NCBI RefSeq assembly: GCF_024218775.1
Contig: NZ_CP100404.1
Location: 2,170,001 to 2,234,000 of the forward strand
Direction of reading: 5' to 3'
DNA: 64,000 nucleotides
Source: Haloarcula marina
Lineage (GTDB): Archaea > Halobacteriota > Halobacteria > Halobacteriales > Haloarculaceae
A program made the position numbers and the translations under genes. The notes beneath the pieces are model-generated. The model did no database searches, was not told the origin of the DNA, and saw only the letters and a program-made list of their open reading frames with translations. Each line of letters begins with the position of its first letter. Within the stretch, counting starts at the first letter, position 1. This document shows, one piece after another, positions 36,388 through 45,561 of this stretch.

Positions 36388-37449
36388 ATGAACGAGGACG
36401 ACGTTCGTGAGCGACTCCGGACCGTCGAGGACCCGGACCTCGGGGACGACATCGTGTCGCTGGGGCTGGTAAACAGCATCGAGATGGCGGACGGCGAGAT
36501 TCACGTCGACCTCGCCCTCGGTGCCCCCTACTCGCCGACAGAAACAGACATCGCCAACGAGGTGCGCGAGGCGCTCTCGGACCTCGACCGCGAGATAGCG
36601 CTCTCGGCCAGCGTCGACCGCGGCGTCTCCGAGGAAGAGGACCCGCTCCCGAACGTCAAGAACGTCATCGCCGTCGCCTCGGGGAAGGGCGGCGTCGGGA
36701 AGTCGACCATCGCCGTCAACCTCGCCGCTGGACTATCTCGTCTGGGCGCACGCGTGGGACTGTTCGACGCCGACGTGTACGGCCCGAACGTCCCGCGGAT
36801 GCTGGACGCCGACGAGTCTCCGCAGGCCACCGAGGACGAGCAGATAATCCCCGTCGAGAAGTACGGGATGAAACTGATGAGCATGGACTTCCTCGTCGGC
36901 AAGGACGACCCGGTCATCTTCCGCGGCCCGATGGTCGACAACGTCCTCACGCAGTTGTGGAACGACGTTCGCTGGGGCACCCTCGATTACATGGTGGTCG
37001 ACCTGCCGCCGGGGACCGGCGACACGCAATTGACGATGCTCCAACGCGTGCCCGTTTCGGGGGCCGTCATCGTCACGACACCGCAGGAAGTCGCGCTGGA
37101 CGACGCCCGGAAGGGCCTGCGGATGTTCGGTCGTCACGAGACGCCCGTGCTGGGCATCGTCGAGAACATGTCGACGTTCGTCTGCCCGGACTGCGGCGGG
37201 GACCACGACATCTTCGGGAGCGGCGGCGGCCGCGAGTTCGCCGACGAGACGGACATGCCGTTCCTCGGCGAGGTTCCGCTGGACCCCGGCGTGCGCGAGG
37301 GCGGCGACAGCGGGCAGCCACTCGTCTTGGACGAGGACGACGAGACGGGCGACGCGTTCCGGAACATCGCCGGACGAGCGGCCAACATGCAGGGCATCGT
37401 CCACCGGCGGCGACAGTCCGAACGGCAGTCGGGGCAGGCCGAGCAGTAG
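36388..37449 (+). CDS. Mrp/NBP35 family Fe-S cluster carrier ATPase
   Basis: 353 residues. Residues 1-80 form a MIP18/DUF59 domain (VRERLRTVEDPDLGDDIVSL). A SIMIBI P-loop ATPase follows, with Walker A GKGGVGKS at 99-106, DADVYGPNVP, and DLPPGTGDTQLT. The Fe-S-binding CPDC pair is at Cys266/Cys269. The fold and motifs fit an ApbC/Mrp scaffold that delivers [4Fe-4S] clusters to apoproteins. The C-terminal tail is Arg/Gln-rich. It is a single gene, convergent with rps17e. Confidence 0.92.
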   Translation: MNEDDVRERLRTVEDPDLGDDIVSLGLVNSIEMADGEIHVDLALGAPYSPTETDIANEVREALSDLDREIALSASVDRGVSEEEDPLPNVKNVIAVASGKGGVGKSTIAVNLAAGLSRLGARVGLFDADVYGPNVPRMLDADESPQATEDEQIIPVEKYGMKLMSMDFLVGKDDPVIFRGPMVDNVLTQLWNDVRWGTLDYMVVDLPPGTGDTQLTMLQRVPVSGAVIVTTPQEVALDDARKGLRMFGRHETPVLGIVENMSTFVCPDCGGDHDIFGSGGGREFADETDMPFLGEVPLDPGVREGGDSGQPLVLDEDDETGDAFRNIAGRAANMQGIVHRRRQSERQSGQAEQ

Positions 37450-37498
37450 CAGGAGCCGTCGCTATCGCTCGGCGGCAAGAGCAGAGAGAAAGACCGGA

Positions 37499-37690
37499 TT
37501 ACGCTTCGACGGGGTTGTTGTACTTGCGCGTGACGTAGCCGGCGATGCGGTTGCGCACGCCCTTTGACTCGATGTTGGTGACTTCCTCGACGACGTCCTT
37601 GTTGTGTTCGAAGTCGGCACCGAAGGCGTTCGGGTATCGCTCCATCAGCAGTGTCCCAGTCTTCTTGACGTAGGCGGGCTTGATTGCCAT
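37499..37690 (-). CDS. rps17e: 30S ribosomal protein S17e
   Basis: 63 residues with IKPAYVKKTGTLLMERYPNA and SKGVRNRIAGYVTRKYN, the archaeal/eukaryotic S17e core. It stands alone with an AT-rich promoter upstream (CCTTTTTGAAC on the minus strand). Short for the track of typical genes but unmistakable. Confidence 0.95.
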   Translation of the reverse strand: MAIKPAYVKKTGTLLMERYPNAFGADFEHNKDVVEEVTNIESKGVRNRIAGYVTRKYNNPVEA

Positions 37691-37799
37691 GCGCGTTTGT
37701 TGCTAGGTTGCGTTCAAAAAGGGTTCGACTTCGGGTTCTGTCAGCGTGTGAGTCCCTGTCGGTGTCGTCGCCCCCCGACCGATGCCGAACACGCAGCGG

Positions 37800-38384
37800 T
37801 CACCACTCCGCGTCGACGAGTTCGCGAATCCGCTCGAAGGCCGTCCGTTCGCGGTCGCTCCCGGCCGTGTCGACGACCGACTCGAAGTACGCGAGTCGGT
37901 CCAGTAGCGTCTCGCGGTCGTAAGCGTCCACGTCTAGCCGCGAGGCCGCGACGGTGGCTTCGACCACGGCGGCGTGACCCCGGTTCGTCGTCGGGACGAC
38001 GCGTCGCTCGACGCCGACACTCTCCGGGTAGAGACCCCACTCGACCCACTGCGTCTCGCTCTCCCTGCCGTCGGCGAGTCGGTCGGCGCGGACTTCGACC
38101 CACGCGTCGACGCTGTGGAGAACGGGGTCGTCCACCTCCCACACCGACAGGGCCGCGTTCGCGAAGTCCACCGGGTCTCGCGTGAACTGGACGTACGCCT
38201 CGCGACCCGCGTCGAAATTGCGCCACGTCCGGGTGCGGCCCCACGTCGTCGCCGTGGCAGGACCACCGCCCTCCGGTTCGTGTAGACCGAGCGCCGCGAC
38301 GTTCCAGCGGTCGTTCGGCCCGTGCGTCGTCACTACCGACTCGGTGACGCCCGCGAGTTCGACCGGCCATCCGACCTCGCTCAT
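37800..38384 (-). CDS. DUF447 family protein (flavin-reductase-like fold)
   Basis: 194 residues. GVTESVVTTHGPNDRWNVAALGL is the family N terminus, and the pattern resembles split-barrel FMN-binding proteins (NFDAGREAYVQFTRDPVDFA). Its ATG overlaps the last base of the CitG-like gene, so it is the fourth gene of the cofD-dus-citG-DUF447 operon. In methanogens and methylotrophs DUF447 genes are associated with C1-carrier clusters (recalled). Its reaction is not known. Confidence 0.82.
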   Translation of the reverse strand: MSEVGWPVELAGVTESVVTTHGPNDRWNVAALGLHEPEGGGPATATTWGRTRTWRNFDAGREAYVQFTRDPVDFANAALSVWEVDDPVLHSVDAWVEVRADRLADGRESETQWVEWGLYPESVGVERRVVPTTNRGHAAVVEATVAASRLDVDAYDRETLLDRLAYFESVVDTAGSDRERTAFERIRELVDAEW

Positions 38385-39223
38385 CAGACGACCAGCCCCC
38401 GTTCGAGGGCGACGAACAGCGCCCCGGCGACGAGGTCGGCCGTCGTGCCGGGGTTGATGTCACGCGCGACCAGTTCCTCGGCCAGTTCCGTCGCGTCCTC
38501 CTCGCCGTCCAAGACGGCGCGTGCGCGTCGTTTGACTTCAGCGGCGGCGTCGGGGCCGTTTCGCGTGAGTACGAACGTGTCCACCTCCTCGGCCAGCAGT
38601 TCGATGAACGCGCGGGCGGCGCGGTCCGAGACAGGGCCGTCGTCGTCGAGAATCCCGTCGGCGGCGTCGAAGACCCGACGGAACCCCGTGGTCCACTCGA
38701 CGGCGAGTCCGTCGGCGTCCGTGCTCCCGTCCATCACGTCGTACAGCGTCAGCCCGCGGTCTTCGAGCGTCGGTACCGCGTCTGCCCCGCGGCGCACGTC
38801 AAGGGGTTCCATCCCCGCGGGCGGGTCGTCGACGGCCACCTCGACGTGTTCGAACGCGCGATAGAAGTCCGCGGCGTCGTCGACGGTGGTCGCTCGGGCC
38901 ACCTCGGCGGCCCCCTCCGGCGTCAGGTCGCCGCCGCTGGCCGCGGCGACCAACGGCGTCAGCACCAGCAGCGCCCCGAACTGGGTGTTGCCCGCCGACT
39001 GGTCGGCCATCCCGGCGACCGCTCGCTCGAAGGCGTGGCCCACTGGCTCTCCGGCCTCGGCGAGTTCGAAGCCCGGTCGCGCACCGACCGCGCCAGCCAT
39101 GAAGTGCTCGAATCGCAGGTCGTCGAAGTCTCGCTCGCGGTCGACGTTGCCCGGTTTCGGCGTCCCGGTCACCTCCAACAGGAGGGCGAGTTCGGCGTTC
39201 TGCGCGATAGAGCGACGGCTCAC
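38384..39223 (-). CDS. CitG-like triphosphoribosyl-dephospho-CoA synthase family protein
   Basis: 279 residues, start GTG 39223 overlapping the dus stop (GTGA). Family motifs: ALLLEVTGTPKPGNVDRERDF near the N terminus, AGNTQFGALLVLTPLVAAA, and INPGTTADLVAGALFVAL at the C terminus. No citrate lyase genes are present. The archaeal branch of this family occurs without citrate lyase, so its product is probably a different nucleotide-linked ribosyl cofactor. The context (CofD, DUF447) points to cofactor metabolism. Confidence 0.82.
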   Translation of the reverse strand: MSRRSIAQNAELALLLEVTGTPKPGNVDRERDFDDLRFEHFMAGAVGARPGFELAEAGEPVGHAFERAVAGMADQSAGNTQFGALLVLTPLVAAASGGDLTPEGAAEVARATTVDDAADFYRAFEHVEVAVDDPPAGMEPLDVRRGADAVPTLEDRGLTLYDVMDGSTDADGLAVEWTTGFRRVFDAADGILDDDGPVSDRAARAFIELLAEEVDTFVLTRNGPDAAAEVKRRARAVLDGEEDATELAEELVARDINPGTTADLVAGALFVALERGLVV

Positions 39224-39969
39224 TGGGCCACCTCTCGTCCGAACCACTCGTCGGCGGCCGTCCGAACCGTCCGGAGAATTGTGGGGTCGTCGCTCGGCCG
39301 CCCGACGCTCACGGCGTCGGCCCCGTACTCGAAGTACTCGGTCGCAGTCTGCCGGTCACGGACGCCGTTGTTGGCGACGACTAAGCAGTCGGTCGCGTCG
39401 GCCACCGCACCGACCACGGCCTCGGAGTCCATCGCGTCGACGTGTATGACCGCGGCCCCCGCGTCTTCGATACGTCGGGCGACGGCCGAGAGGTCGACGC
39501 CGTCGAGTTCGGCCCGGACCTTCACCGAAACGTCAGCACCGGTGTCGGCGGCCGTACGAACCTGTTCGGCCAGTCTGTCGGGATGCCGGAGCAGCGACTC
39601 GCCCGCGCCCGCCGCGCACATCTCCGCCTGTCGACAGTGGGCATTGACTTCGATAATCGCGTCGTGTCGCTCGCAGACCGTTGCCGCCCGTTCGAGAGGG
39701 CCGAGCGTGGCGCTCCGGACGTTGAACGCCGGGCGGAGCGGTGCGTCCGCGAGCGCCGCCAACTGGGCGTCGACGAACGCGACGGGGTCCTCTGGGAGGA
39801 ACTCCGAGCGGTCCCGCCCGGTGACCATCTCGCGTGCGGCCGCCCGCGTAGCGTCGTCGAGGGCGATGCCGCCGAGGAAGGCACATCCGGCGTGGTCGGC
39901 CGCAGCGCGCGCCCAGTCGGCGTCTGCCTCGCCGCTGAGACTCGCCAGCGCGAGGCGCGGTTCGAACAT
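39220..39969 (-). CDS. tRNA-dihydrouridine synthase-like flavoprotein
   Basis: 249 residues of the Dus/FMN TIM-barrel type. The catalytic Cys region is IIEVNAHCRQAEMCAAGAG, FMN-contacting strands are VSVKVRAELDGVDL and VVANNGVRDRQTATEYFEYG, and GADAVSVGRPS ends the barrel. Position between cofD and the CitG-like gene, with 1- and 4-base overlaps, suggests it may act on a cofactor pathway instead of tRNA, or simply be co-expressed. Confidence 0.78.
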   Translation of the reverse strand: MFEPRLALASLSGEADADWARAAADHAGCAFLGGIALDDATRAAAREMVTGRDRSEFLPEDPVAFVDAQLAALADAPLRPAFNVRSATLGPLERAATVCERHDAIIEVNAHCRQAEMCAAGAGESLLRHPDRLAEQVRTAADTGADVSVKVRAELDGVDLSAVARRIEDAGAAVIHVDAMDSEAVVGAVADATDCLVVANNGVRDRQTATEYFEYGADAVSVGRPSDDPTILRTVRTAADEWFGREVAQ

Positions 39970-40961
39970 CAGGCCACCTCGTCGAGGGCGTCCGCGACGG
40001 CGCGGGCCACGCGGTCCGCGTCCGCCTCGTCGTCCAGCGTCGTGTCGGTTCGGACGACTGGGCGGTCCAGTTCGGTCCCGTCCTCGGTATCGAGGACGAA
40101 CGCGTCTGCGAACGGGTAGCCCTCGGCCATACCCGCCGTACTCGGCTCACGGCCGACGCCATCCATCAGGTCCGCGGCCGGGCCGGAGAACACCTCGTCC
40201 TCGACGAACGGCGAGACGGCGACGACGGGCGTGTTCTCGAGTGCGTCTCGGATGCCCTCGACGGCGAGCATCGGCCCGAGCGACGTGACGGGGTTCGAGG
40301 GGCCGAGGACGACGGGGGCGTCGAGCGCGTCGCGGACGGCCTCCGTCGTCGTCGCCAACTCGCTCCCGCGGAACTCCACGTCTTCGACGTCGGGGTCGCC
40401 GTTTCGCCCGACCCACCACTCCTGAAAGTGCATCTGTCCCTGCGGCGTGTGGACGATAGTGGCGACGGGGTCGTCGCTCATCGGCAACAGCGTCCGGTCG
40501 AGGCCGAACGCGTCGGCGAGGGTCCGAGTCACCTCGGTCAGCGTGTGCCCCTCGTCCAACAGCGAGGTCCGCGTGACGTGGACCGCGCGGTCGCGGTCGC
40601 CGATGTGCATGAACTCCGCGACGCCCGAGAAGCGCCGCCACCGAGCGATGTCTCGGCCGGTCGTCTGGCGGTTGGCGGGGAGGTATCGCGGGCCGGGTTC
40701 GAGGGCCGCCGCGTCTGCGAGGCGGTGGAGTTCGTCGTGGGTCGCCGCCGTGTCGTCGGCGATGCCCCACCACGTCTCCCGGTCGAGTTCGCCGCCGTCG
40801 AGAAACAGCACCGTATCGAGGTCCGGGCAGACGAGGTGGCCGCCCAGTTCCACGTCGTCGCCGGTGTTGGCGACCACCGTCGTCGCCGCGGGGTCGAACA
40901 CGTCGTCGGCACCGGCGAGGAGTTTCGGCGTCCCCGTCCCGCCGGCAAGGAACGTCACCAT
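39969..40961 (-). CDS. cofD: 2-phospho-L-lactate transferase (F420 synthesis)
   Basis: Joins the lactyl-phosphate-type group to the deazaflavin FO to give F420-0. 330 residues. [13 protein letters not shown] at the N terminus binds the nucleotide, [20 protein letters not shown] is the family signature, and [20 protein letters not shown] lies later. A TATA element (CTTATACTG) about 27 bases before ATG 40961 implies a leaderless transcript driving the four-gene operon. Haloarchaea make F420 although they are not methanogens. Confidence 0.93.
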   Translation of the reverse strand: MVTFLAGGTGTPKLLAGADDVFDPAATTVVANTGDDVELGGHLVCPDLDTVLFLDGGELDRETWWGIADDTAATHDELHRLADAAALEPGPRYLPANRQTTGRDIARWRRFSGVAEFMHIGDRDRAVHVTRTSLLDEGHTLTEVTRTLADAFGLDRTLLPMSDDPVATIVHTPQGQMHFQEWWVGRNGDPDVEDVEFRGSELATTTEAVRDALDAPVVLGPSNPVTSLGPMLAVEGIRDALENTPVVAVSPFVEDEVFSGPAADLMDGVGREPSTAGMAEGYPFADAFVLDTEDGTELDRPVVRTDTTLDDEADADRVARAVADALDEVA

Positions 40962-41092
40962 ACGCCGACGTACGGTGGACTGACAGTATAAGCGTGGTCC
41001 CTCACGGCGACGAGCGCCGCCGTCCTGTCAACCGTCGAAGAATCAGTCCTGAGAACTGCGGGGGGACACTCAAGACGGTGGACGGTGAGAAC

Positions 41093-41098
41093 TATTTA
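41093..41098 (+). promoter_or_regulatory. TATA box of the phosphatase-HD-amidohydrolase run
   Basis: TATTTA is only 11-16 bases before ATG 41109 but 20-25 bases before the in-frame GTG at 41118. Leaderless transcription would favour the GTG, so the true start is uncertain by three codons. Confidence 0.5.
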
Positions 41099-41108
41099 GA
41101 TAGGTGAC

Positions 41109-41648
41109 ATGCGCACCGTGAACGCACACCGGTTTGCACCGGCCGCACCAGACGAGGAGTACGTCTATGGTGCCTGTACGCCGGGCTGGCACACCGCTGC
41201 CGACCACGAGACGGCTATCGACGACTGGATAGCCGCGATGTGCGAGGCGAGTATCGAACGCGTTTGCTGTCTCCTGCCGGGTCGGCAACTGGACCGGAGC
41301 GGCGCGAACCTCGACCGCTACCGAACCGCGTTCGGCGAATCGAACGTTCGCCACGCCCCGGTTCCCGACCACCACCTCGTCCCCGAGTCCCGCCTCCACG
41401 GCGAGATACTGCCGTTCCTCGCCGACGCGCGAGACGCGGAAGAACCGGTCGTCGTCCACTGTCTGGCCGGAATCGGTCGAACCGGACAGGTGCTCGCGGC
41501 GTGGCTCATCTACAACCGCGACTACGGCCCGGACGAGGCTATCGAGACAGTCCGGGACGTGGGCCGCGCCCCGGCGGACCCCGTCGACTGTGGGAACGCC
41601 ACGGAGCAAGAGCTATTCGACCTGCTCAGTTCGGTCGCTCGACTGTGA
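41109..41648 (+). CDS. Dual-specificity protein phosphatase-like protein
   Basis: 179 residues (176 if GTG 41118 is used). The P-loop HCLAGIGRTG (from residue 117) is the Cys-based phosphatase signature HCxxGxxRT, with nucleophile Cys118 and Arg124. An Asp in the upstream RHAPVPDHHLVPES loop may be the general acid. No N-terminal sensor domain. The substrate could be phosphotyrosine, phosphoinositol or RNA 5' phosphate. It begins a plus-strand run with the HD protein, an amidohydrolase and UspA. Confidence 0.87.
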   Translation: MRTVNAHRFAPAAPDEEYVYGACTPGWHTAADHETAIDDWIAAMCEASIERVCCLLPGRQLDRSGANLDRYRTAFGESNVRHAPVPDHHLVPESRLHGEILPFLADARDAEEPVVVHCLAGIGRTGQVLAAWLIYNRDYGPDEAIETVRDVGRAPADPVDCGNATEQELFDLLSSVARL

Positions 41649-41696
41649 AGCGGGCGGCAGTACCGTTTTGCCGGTGGCCCGCCAATTTCGTCTCAG

Positions 41697-42920
41697 ATGA
41701 CCACGATAAAGGACAGCGTCCACGACCACATCGCGGTCGAAGGCGTGGCCGAGGCGCTGTTGGAGACGCCCCCCGTCCAGCGTCTCCGTCACGTGAAGCA
41801 GTTGGGGACGGTGACGATGGTGTATCCCTCCGCCAACCACACCCGCTTCGAGCACTCGCTGGGCGTCTACCACCTCGCCAACCGGGCGCTGTCCCACCTC
41901 GGTATCGAGGGTCAGCAAGCCGAACGCGTCCGCGCCGCGGCCCTCCTCCACGACGTGGGCCACTCCCCGTATAGCCACAACGTCGAGGAAGTCGTCTACC
42001 GCGAGACGGGGAAGTACCACGACGACGTACACGAACTGCTCGACACCGGCGAGGTGGCCCGCGTCCTGACCGACCACGGCCTCAACACCGACAGGGTCGC
42101 CGACATGGTCGCGGGCGACGGCGAACTCGGCCAACTCGTCTCCGGCGAACTCGACGTGGACCGGATGGACTATCTGGTGCGCGACGCCCACCACACCGGC
42201 GTTCCGTACGGCACTATCGACACCGAACGACTGGTCCGGGAACTGCGCTTCGTCGACGGCGAACTCGTCCTGGACGAGGGCAACGTCCAGACCGCCGAGT
42301 CTCTCCTCCTCGCACGCGCGCTGATGAATCCGACCGTCTATCAGCACCACGTCGCCCGCATCGCGAAGTCCATGCTCCGGCGCGGGACCGAGCGATTGCT
42401 GGCGGCGACGAACTTCACCGCATCGGACCTGCGGCGCTGGGACGACAGCGACCTCCTCGTTCGGTTGCGCCAGTGCGACGAGACCGACCAGTTCGCGCGG
42501 CGACTCACCCGACGCGACCTGTTCAAGCGGGCCGTCTGGGCCGAGTGGACCGCCGTCCCCGACGAGTTGCTGGAAGCGGACCACCGCGACGTGCGGGCGA
42601 TGGAGTACAGCATCGCCGATGCCGCGGGCGTCGACGCCGACGCCATCATCCTCGACATCCCCTCGGAACCGAGCATGACCGAATCGAGCAGTCGCGTCCT
42701 CGTCAACGGCGAGGTGCGCCGCCTCGGCGAGCAGTCGACCCTCGTCAACGCCATCCGCGCCGCCCAACGGGACCAGTGGCGTCTCGGTGTCTACGCTCCC
42801 GAATCGAAGCGCGAGCAAGTCGGCGACGCCGCCATCCGCGAACTCGGTCTCGACCTCGACGGCGCTCGGGTGCGCGAGGTACGCCCCGGCGTCCACGCGA
42901 CCCTCGATGAATTTAACTGA
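41697..42920 (+). CDS. HD-domain phosphohydrolase (SAMHD1/dGTPase-like)
   Basis: 407 residues. NHTRFEHSLGVYHLANRAL and ALLHDVGHSPYSHNVEEVV give the metal ligands (His53, His85, Asp86), and SGELDVDRMDYLVRDAHHTG carries the last Asp. This arrangement matches SAMHD1-type dNTP triphosphohydrolases. The C-terminal half is all-helical then beta, as in that family. It likely controls nucleotide pools, or acts on another nucleotide. It lies 48 bases after the phosphatase and 21 before the amidohydrolase. Confidence 0.88.
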   Translation: MTTIKDSVHDHIAVEGVAEALLETPPVQRLRHVKQLGTVTMVYPSANHTRFEHSLGVYHLANRALSHLGIEGQQAERVRAAALLHDVGHSPYSHNVEEVVYRETGKYHDDVHELLDTGEVARVLTDHGLNTDRVADMVAGDGELGQLVSGELDVDRMDYLVRDAHHTGVPYGTIDTERLVRELRFVDGELVLDEGNVQTAESLLLARALMNPTVYQHHVARIAKSMLRRGTERLLAATNFTASDLRRWDDSDLLVRLRQCDETDQFARRLTRRDLFKRAVWAEWTAVPDELLEADHRDVRAMEYSIADAAGVDADAIILDIPSEPSMTESSSRVLVNGEVRRLGEQSTLVNAIRAAQRDQWRLGVYAPESKREQVGDAAIRELGLDLDGARVREVRPGVHATLDEFN

Positions 42921-42941
42921 GCGTCGCGTCGACCTGAGTGC

Positions 42942-43958
42942 ATGATTGTCGAGGGCACGATTCTGCGCGGACGCGCGTTCGAACCCATCGAAGGCCGGGT
43001 CGTCGTCGAGAACGGCGAGATTGCCGCCGTCGAGGAAGACAGCGTCGACAGCGACGCCATCGTCTGTCCCGCGTTCGTCAACGCCCACACCCACATCGGC
43101 GACTCCATCGCCAAAGAGGCCGGAGAGGGCCTCACGCTCGAAGAACTGGTCGCACCGCCGGACGGCTTGAAACATCGCCTCCTCCGCGAAGCGGACCGCG
43201 AGGAACTCGTCGCGGCGATGGTGCGGTCGCTGTCGTTCATGAAGCGCTCGGGCACCGGGACGTTCGTCGAGTTCCGCGAAGGCGGCGTCGAAGGCGTGCG
43301 CGCCATCCGCGCGGCCCTCGCCGATTCCCCGCTTCAGAGCGTCGTCCTGGGCCGCGAGACGACCGACGCGATGGAGATAGCCGACGGCTTCGGCGCGAGC
43401 GGAGCCAACGACGCCGAGTTCCAGCAGGAGCGACGGGCCACCCGCGACGCCCGCAAACTGTTCGGCATCCACGCCGGGGAAGTCGACAGTTCCGACATCA
43501 ACCCCGCCTTGGACCTCGACCCCGACTTTCTGGTCCACATGGTCCACGCCGAATCGCTCCACTTCGAACGCGTCGAGGACAGCGAGATACCGGTCGCCGT
43601 GTGCCCCCGTTCGAACCTCGTCACCGGCGTCGGCCGCCCTCCCGTCGAGGAACTGATGAAACGTACCACGGTCGCTCTCGGCACGGACAACGTCTTCCTG
43701 AACAGCCCCTCCATGTTCCGCGAGATGGAGTTCACCGCGAAACTGTACGACATCTCGGCCCGCGACGTGCTCCGGATGGCGACGGTCAACGGGGCCGAAC
43801 TCGCCGGTCTCGACTGCGGCCTCGTCGAAGAAGGTCGCCCCGCCCGACTCCTCGTCCTCGACGGCGACTCCGACAACCTCGCGGGCGCGAAAAACGCCAT
43901 CCGGGCCGTCGTCCGCCGGGCGGGGACTGACGACGTGGAACAGGTCATCCTCCCCTGA
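42942..43958 (+). CDS. Amidohydrolase of the ATZ/TRZ deaminase type
   Basis: 338 residues. NAHTHIGDS gives the HxH metal ligands, GIHAGEVD the third His, AVCPRSNLVTG is the sequence characteristic of cytosine-deaminase/chlorohydrolase relatives, and ALGTDNVFLNSP the catalytic Asp. A short composite beta-sandwich surrounds the barrel. It probably deaminates or dechlorinates a purine, pyrimidine or pterin-like ring. Neighbouring the HD dNTPase hints at nucleotide salvage. Confidence 0.85.
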   Translation: MIVEGTILRGRAFEPIEGRVVVENGEIAAVEEDSVDSDAIVCPAFVNAHTHIGDSIAKEAGEGLTLEELVAPPDGLKHRLLREADREELVAAMVRSLSFMKRSGTGTFVEFREGGVEGVRAIRAALADSPLQSVVLGRETTDAMEIADGFGASGANDAEFQQERRATRDARKLFGIHAGEVDSSDINPALDLDPDFLVHMVHAESLHFERVEDSEIPVAVCPRSNLVTGVGRPPVEELMKRTTVALGTDNVFLNSPSMFREMEFTAKLYDISARDVLRMATVNGAELAGLDCGLVEEGRPARLLVLDGDSDNLAGAKNAIRAVVRRAGTDDVEQVILP

Positions 43959-44031
43959 CCCGCCGTGGCTAATTTTGTCGCGTGTTATCACGCCACAAAC
44001 AACTAAGCTATCGGCCATCCAAGGTGATGGC

Positions 44032-44514
44032 ATGTACCACCGGATACTGGTACCCACAGACGGGTCCGAGAGCATGCGTGGCGTCGTGGCTCACGCCATC
44101 GAACTCGCGACGGTCCACGGGGCCGAGATACACGGCCTCTACGTCGTCGATACCGGACGGTACGCCACGCTCCCCGTCGAGACGACGTGGGACGGCGTCA
44201 CCGAGATGCTCCGCGAGGAGGGCGAACAGTCGCTGGAGAGCATCGAACGGATGGCCGCGGACGCGGACATCCCCGTCGAGACGGCCATCGTCGAAGGGGG
44301 ACCGAGCAACGAGATAGTCGAGTACGCTCGCGAGCACGACTGCGACACCATCGTCATGGGCACCCACGGCCGGGGCGGCATCGACCGTCTGTTGCTCGGG
44401 AGCGTCGCCGAACGCGTCGTCAGAACGTCGCCCGTTCCCGTCGTGACGATGCCCGTCAGCGACGTGCCCCTCGAACCACCCGAGGGCGAACCGCAGACCC
44501 GCCTGCCGAACTAG
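44032..44514 (+). CDS. Universal stress protein UspA family
   Basis: 160 residues from MYHRILVPTDGSESM. The ATP-binding motif MGTHGRGGIDRLLLGSVAER (G-2x-G-9x-G-S/T) is complete, so it belongs to the ATP-binding class. A short Pro/Glu C-terminal tail follows. ATG 44032 is chosen because AGGTGATGG directly precedes it and the upstream extension is not conserved. It overlaps the 3' end of birA by 4 bases (convergent). Confidence 0.92.
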   Translation: MYHRILVPTDGSESMRGVVAHAIELATVHGAEIHGLYVVDTGRYATLPVETTWDGVTEMLREEGEQSLESIERMAADADIPVETAIVEGGPSNEIVEYAREHDCDTIVMGTHGRGGIDRLLLGSVAERVVRTSPVPVVTMPVSDVPLEPPEGEPQTRLPN

Positions 44515-45518
44515 TCGTCAGCGACCGGGCGGAGGTGTTCGCAGTCCCCCGCCGAGACGGTCACCTGTCCGTCGCCGGTATCCACGACGAGACTCCCCGG
44601 GAACTGGACGTCGACGGCCGTTCCCTCCACGACGCCGCCGGGCGTCTCGACTCGCACCTCTTTGCCGAGCGTCGTCGCGTACTCGCGCCACGCGTCGAGC
44701 ACCGAGTCGACGTCCTGGGATAACTCATCGAACGTCTCGACGAGACGCTGTACGAACACTCGCCGGTCGACAGGGGCCCCCCGCACGGCCTCCAGACTCG
44801 TCGGATTTGCCGCCGACGGCAGCGAGGCGAGGTCGACGTTCGCGTTGACGCCGATGCCCACGACGACCCACGAGACGCGGTCCGCCTCGCCCTCCATCTC
44901 GGTCAAGATGCCGACGAGTTTCCGCTCCTCGCCCTCGTCCCCGGCGGTCACCACCACGTCGTCATCTTCCCCGGACGACGTGCCCTCGCTCGCAACGCTC
45001 ACGAGGACGTCGTTGGGCCACTTGATGGTCGCTTCGACCCCCGCCTCGCGGGCGGCCCGCGCCACGGCGACGGCGGCCGCCAGCGTGAACACCGGCGCGT
45101 GGGCCATCGGCACGTCGGGGCGGAACAGCAGCGAGAGCCAGATACCGCCGCTGGGCGAGGCCCACTCGCGGTCCAGTCGGCCGCGCCCGCCGGTCTGCTC
45201 GTCGGCGAGGACGACCACGTTCTCTGCCCCTTCGGCCGCGAGTTCCCGGGCGCGAGCGTTCGTGCTCGGGATGCTGTCGTGGTACTCCACGGTGTAGGGC
45301 GCGTCGAGGCCGTACTCGACGGCCGGGCCGCCGAACTCGGGGACGGCCGAAAGCGTATAGCCGTCGTCGCCGCTGGTGACTTCGAACCCCGCGTCGCGCA
45401 GGGCCTCGACGTGCTTCCAGACCGCCGACCGGGAGATGCCCAACTCGTCGGCCAGCGTCGGCCCCGAGACGGGGCCGTCGGCGAGCGCATCCAGGACTCG
45501 ATGGCGTGTCTCGTTCAT
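44511..45518 (-). CDS. birA: Biotin-protein ligase / biotin operon repressor-like
   Basis: 335 residues. N-terminal winged helix (GPTLADELGISRSAVWKHVEA), then the ligase core with STNARARELA, ADEQTGGRGRLDREW and IKWPNDVLV, and a C-terminal SH3-like domain (GTAVDVQFPGSLVVD). It activates biotin and attaches it to the carboxylase lysine, and may repress transcription. The acceptor is probably the PccA protein encoded 44 bases upstream on the same strand. Confidence 0.93.
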   Translation of the reverse strand: MNETRHRVLDALADGPVSGPTLADELGISRSAVWKHVEALRDAGFEVTSGDDGYTLSAVPEFGGPAVEYGLDAPYTVEYHDSIPSTNARARELAAEGAENVVVLADEQTGGRGRLDREWASPSGGIWLSLLFRPDVPMAHAPVFTLAAAVAVARAAREAGVEATIKWPNDVLVSVASEGTSSGEDDDVVVTAGDEGEERKLVGILTEMEGEADRVSWVVVGIGVNANVDLASLPSAANPTSLEAVRGAPVDRRVFVQRLVETFDELSQDVDSVLDAWREYATTLGKEVRVETPGGVVEGTAVDVQFPGSLVVDTGDGQVTVSAGDCEHLRPVADD

Positions 45519-45561
45519 GAACAGCGGTTCGACGGCGACGGTGAAAAAGGCGTCAGTCGCG

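Noticed and set aside
41613-44075. 820-codon minus-strand frame opposite the HD and amidohydrolase genes
   Set aside because: Shadow of the plus-strand coding sequence. The plus-strand proteins carry catalytic motifs and this one none.
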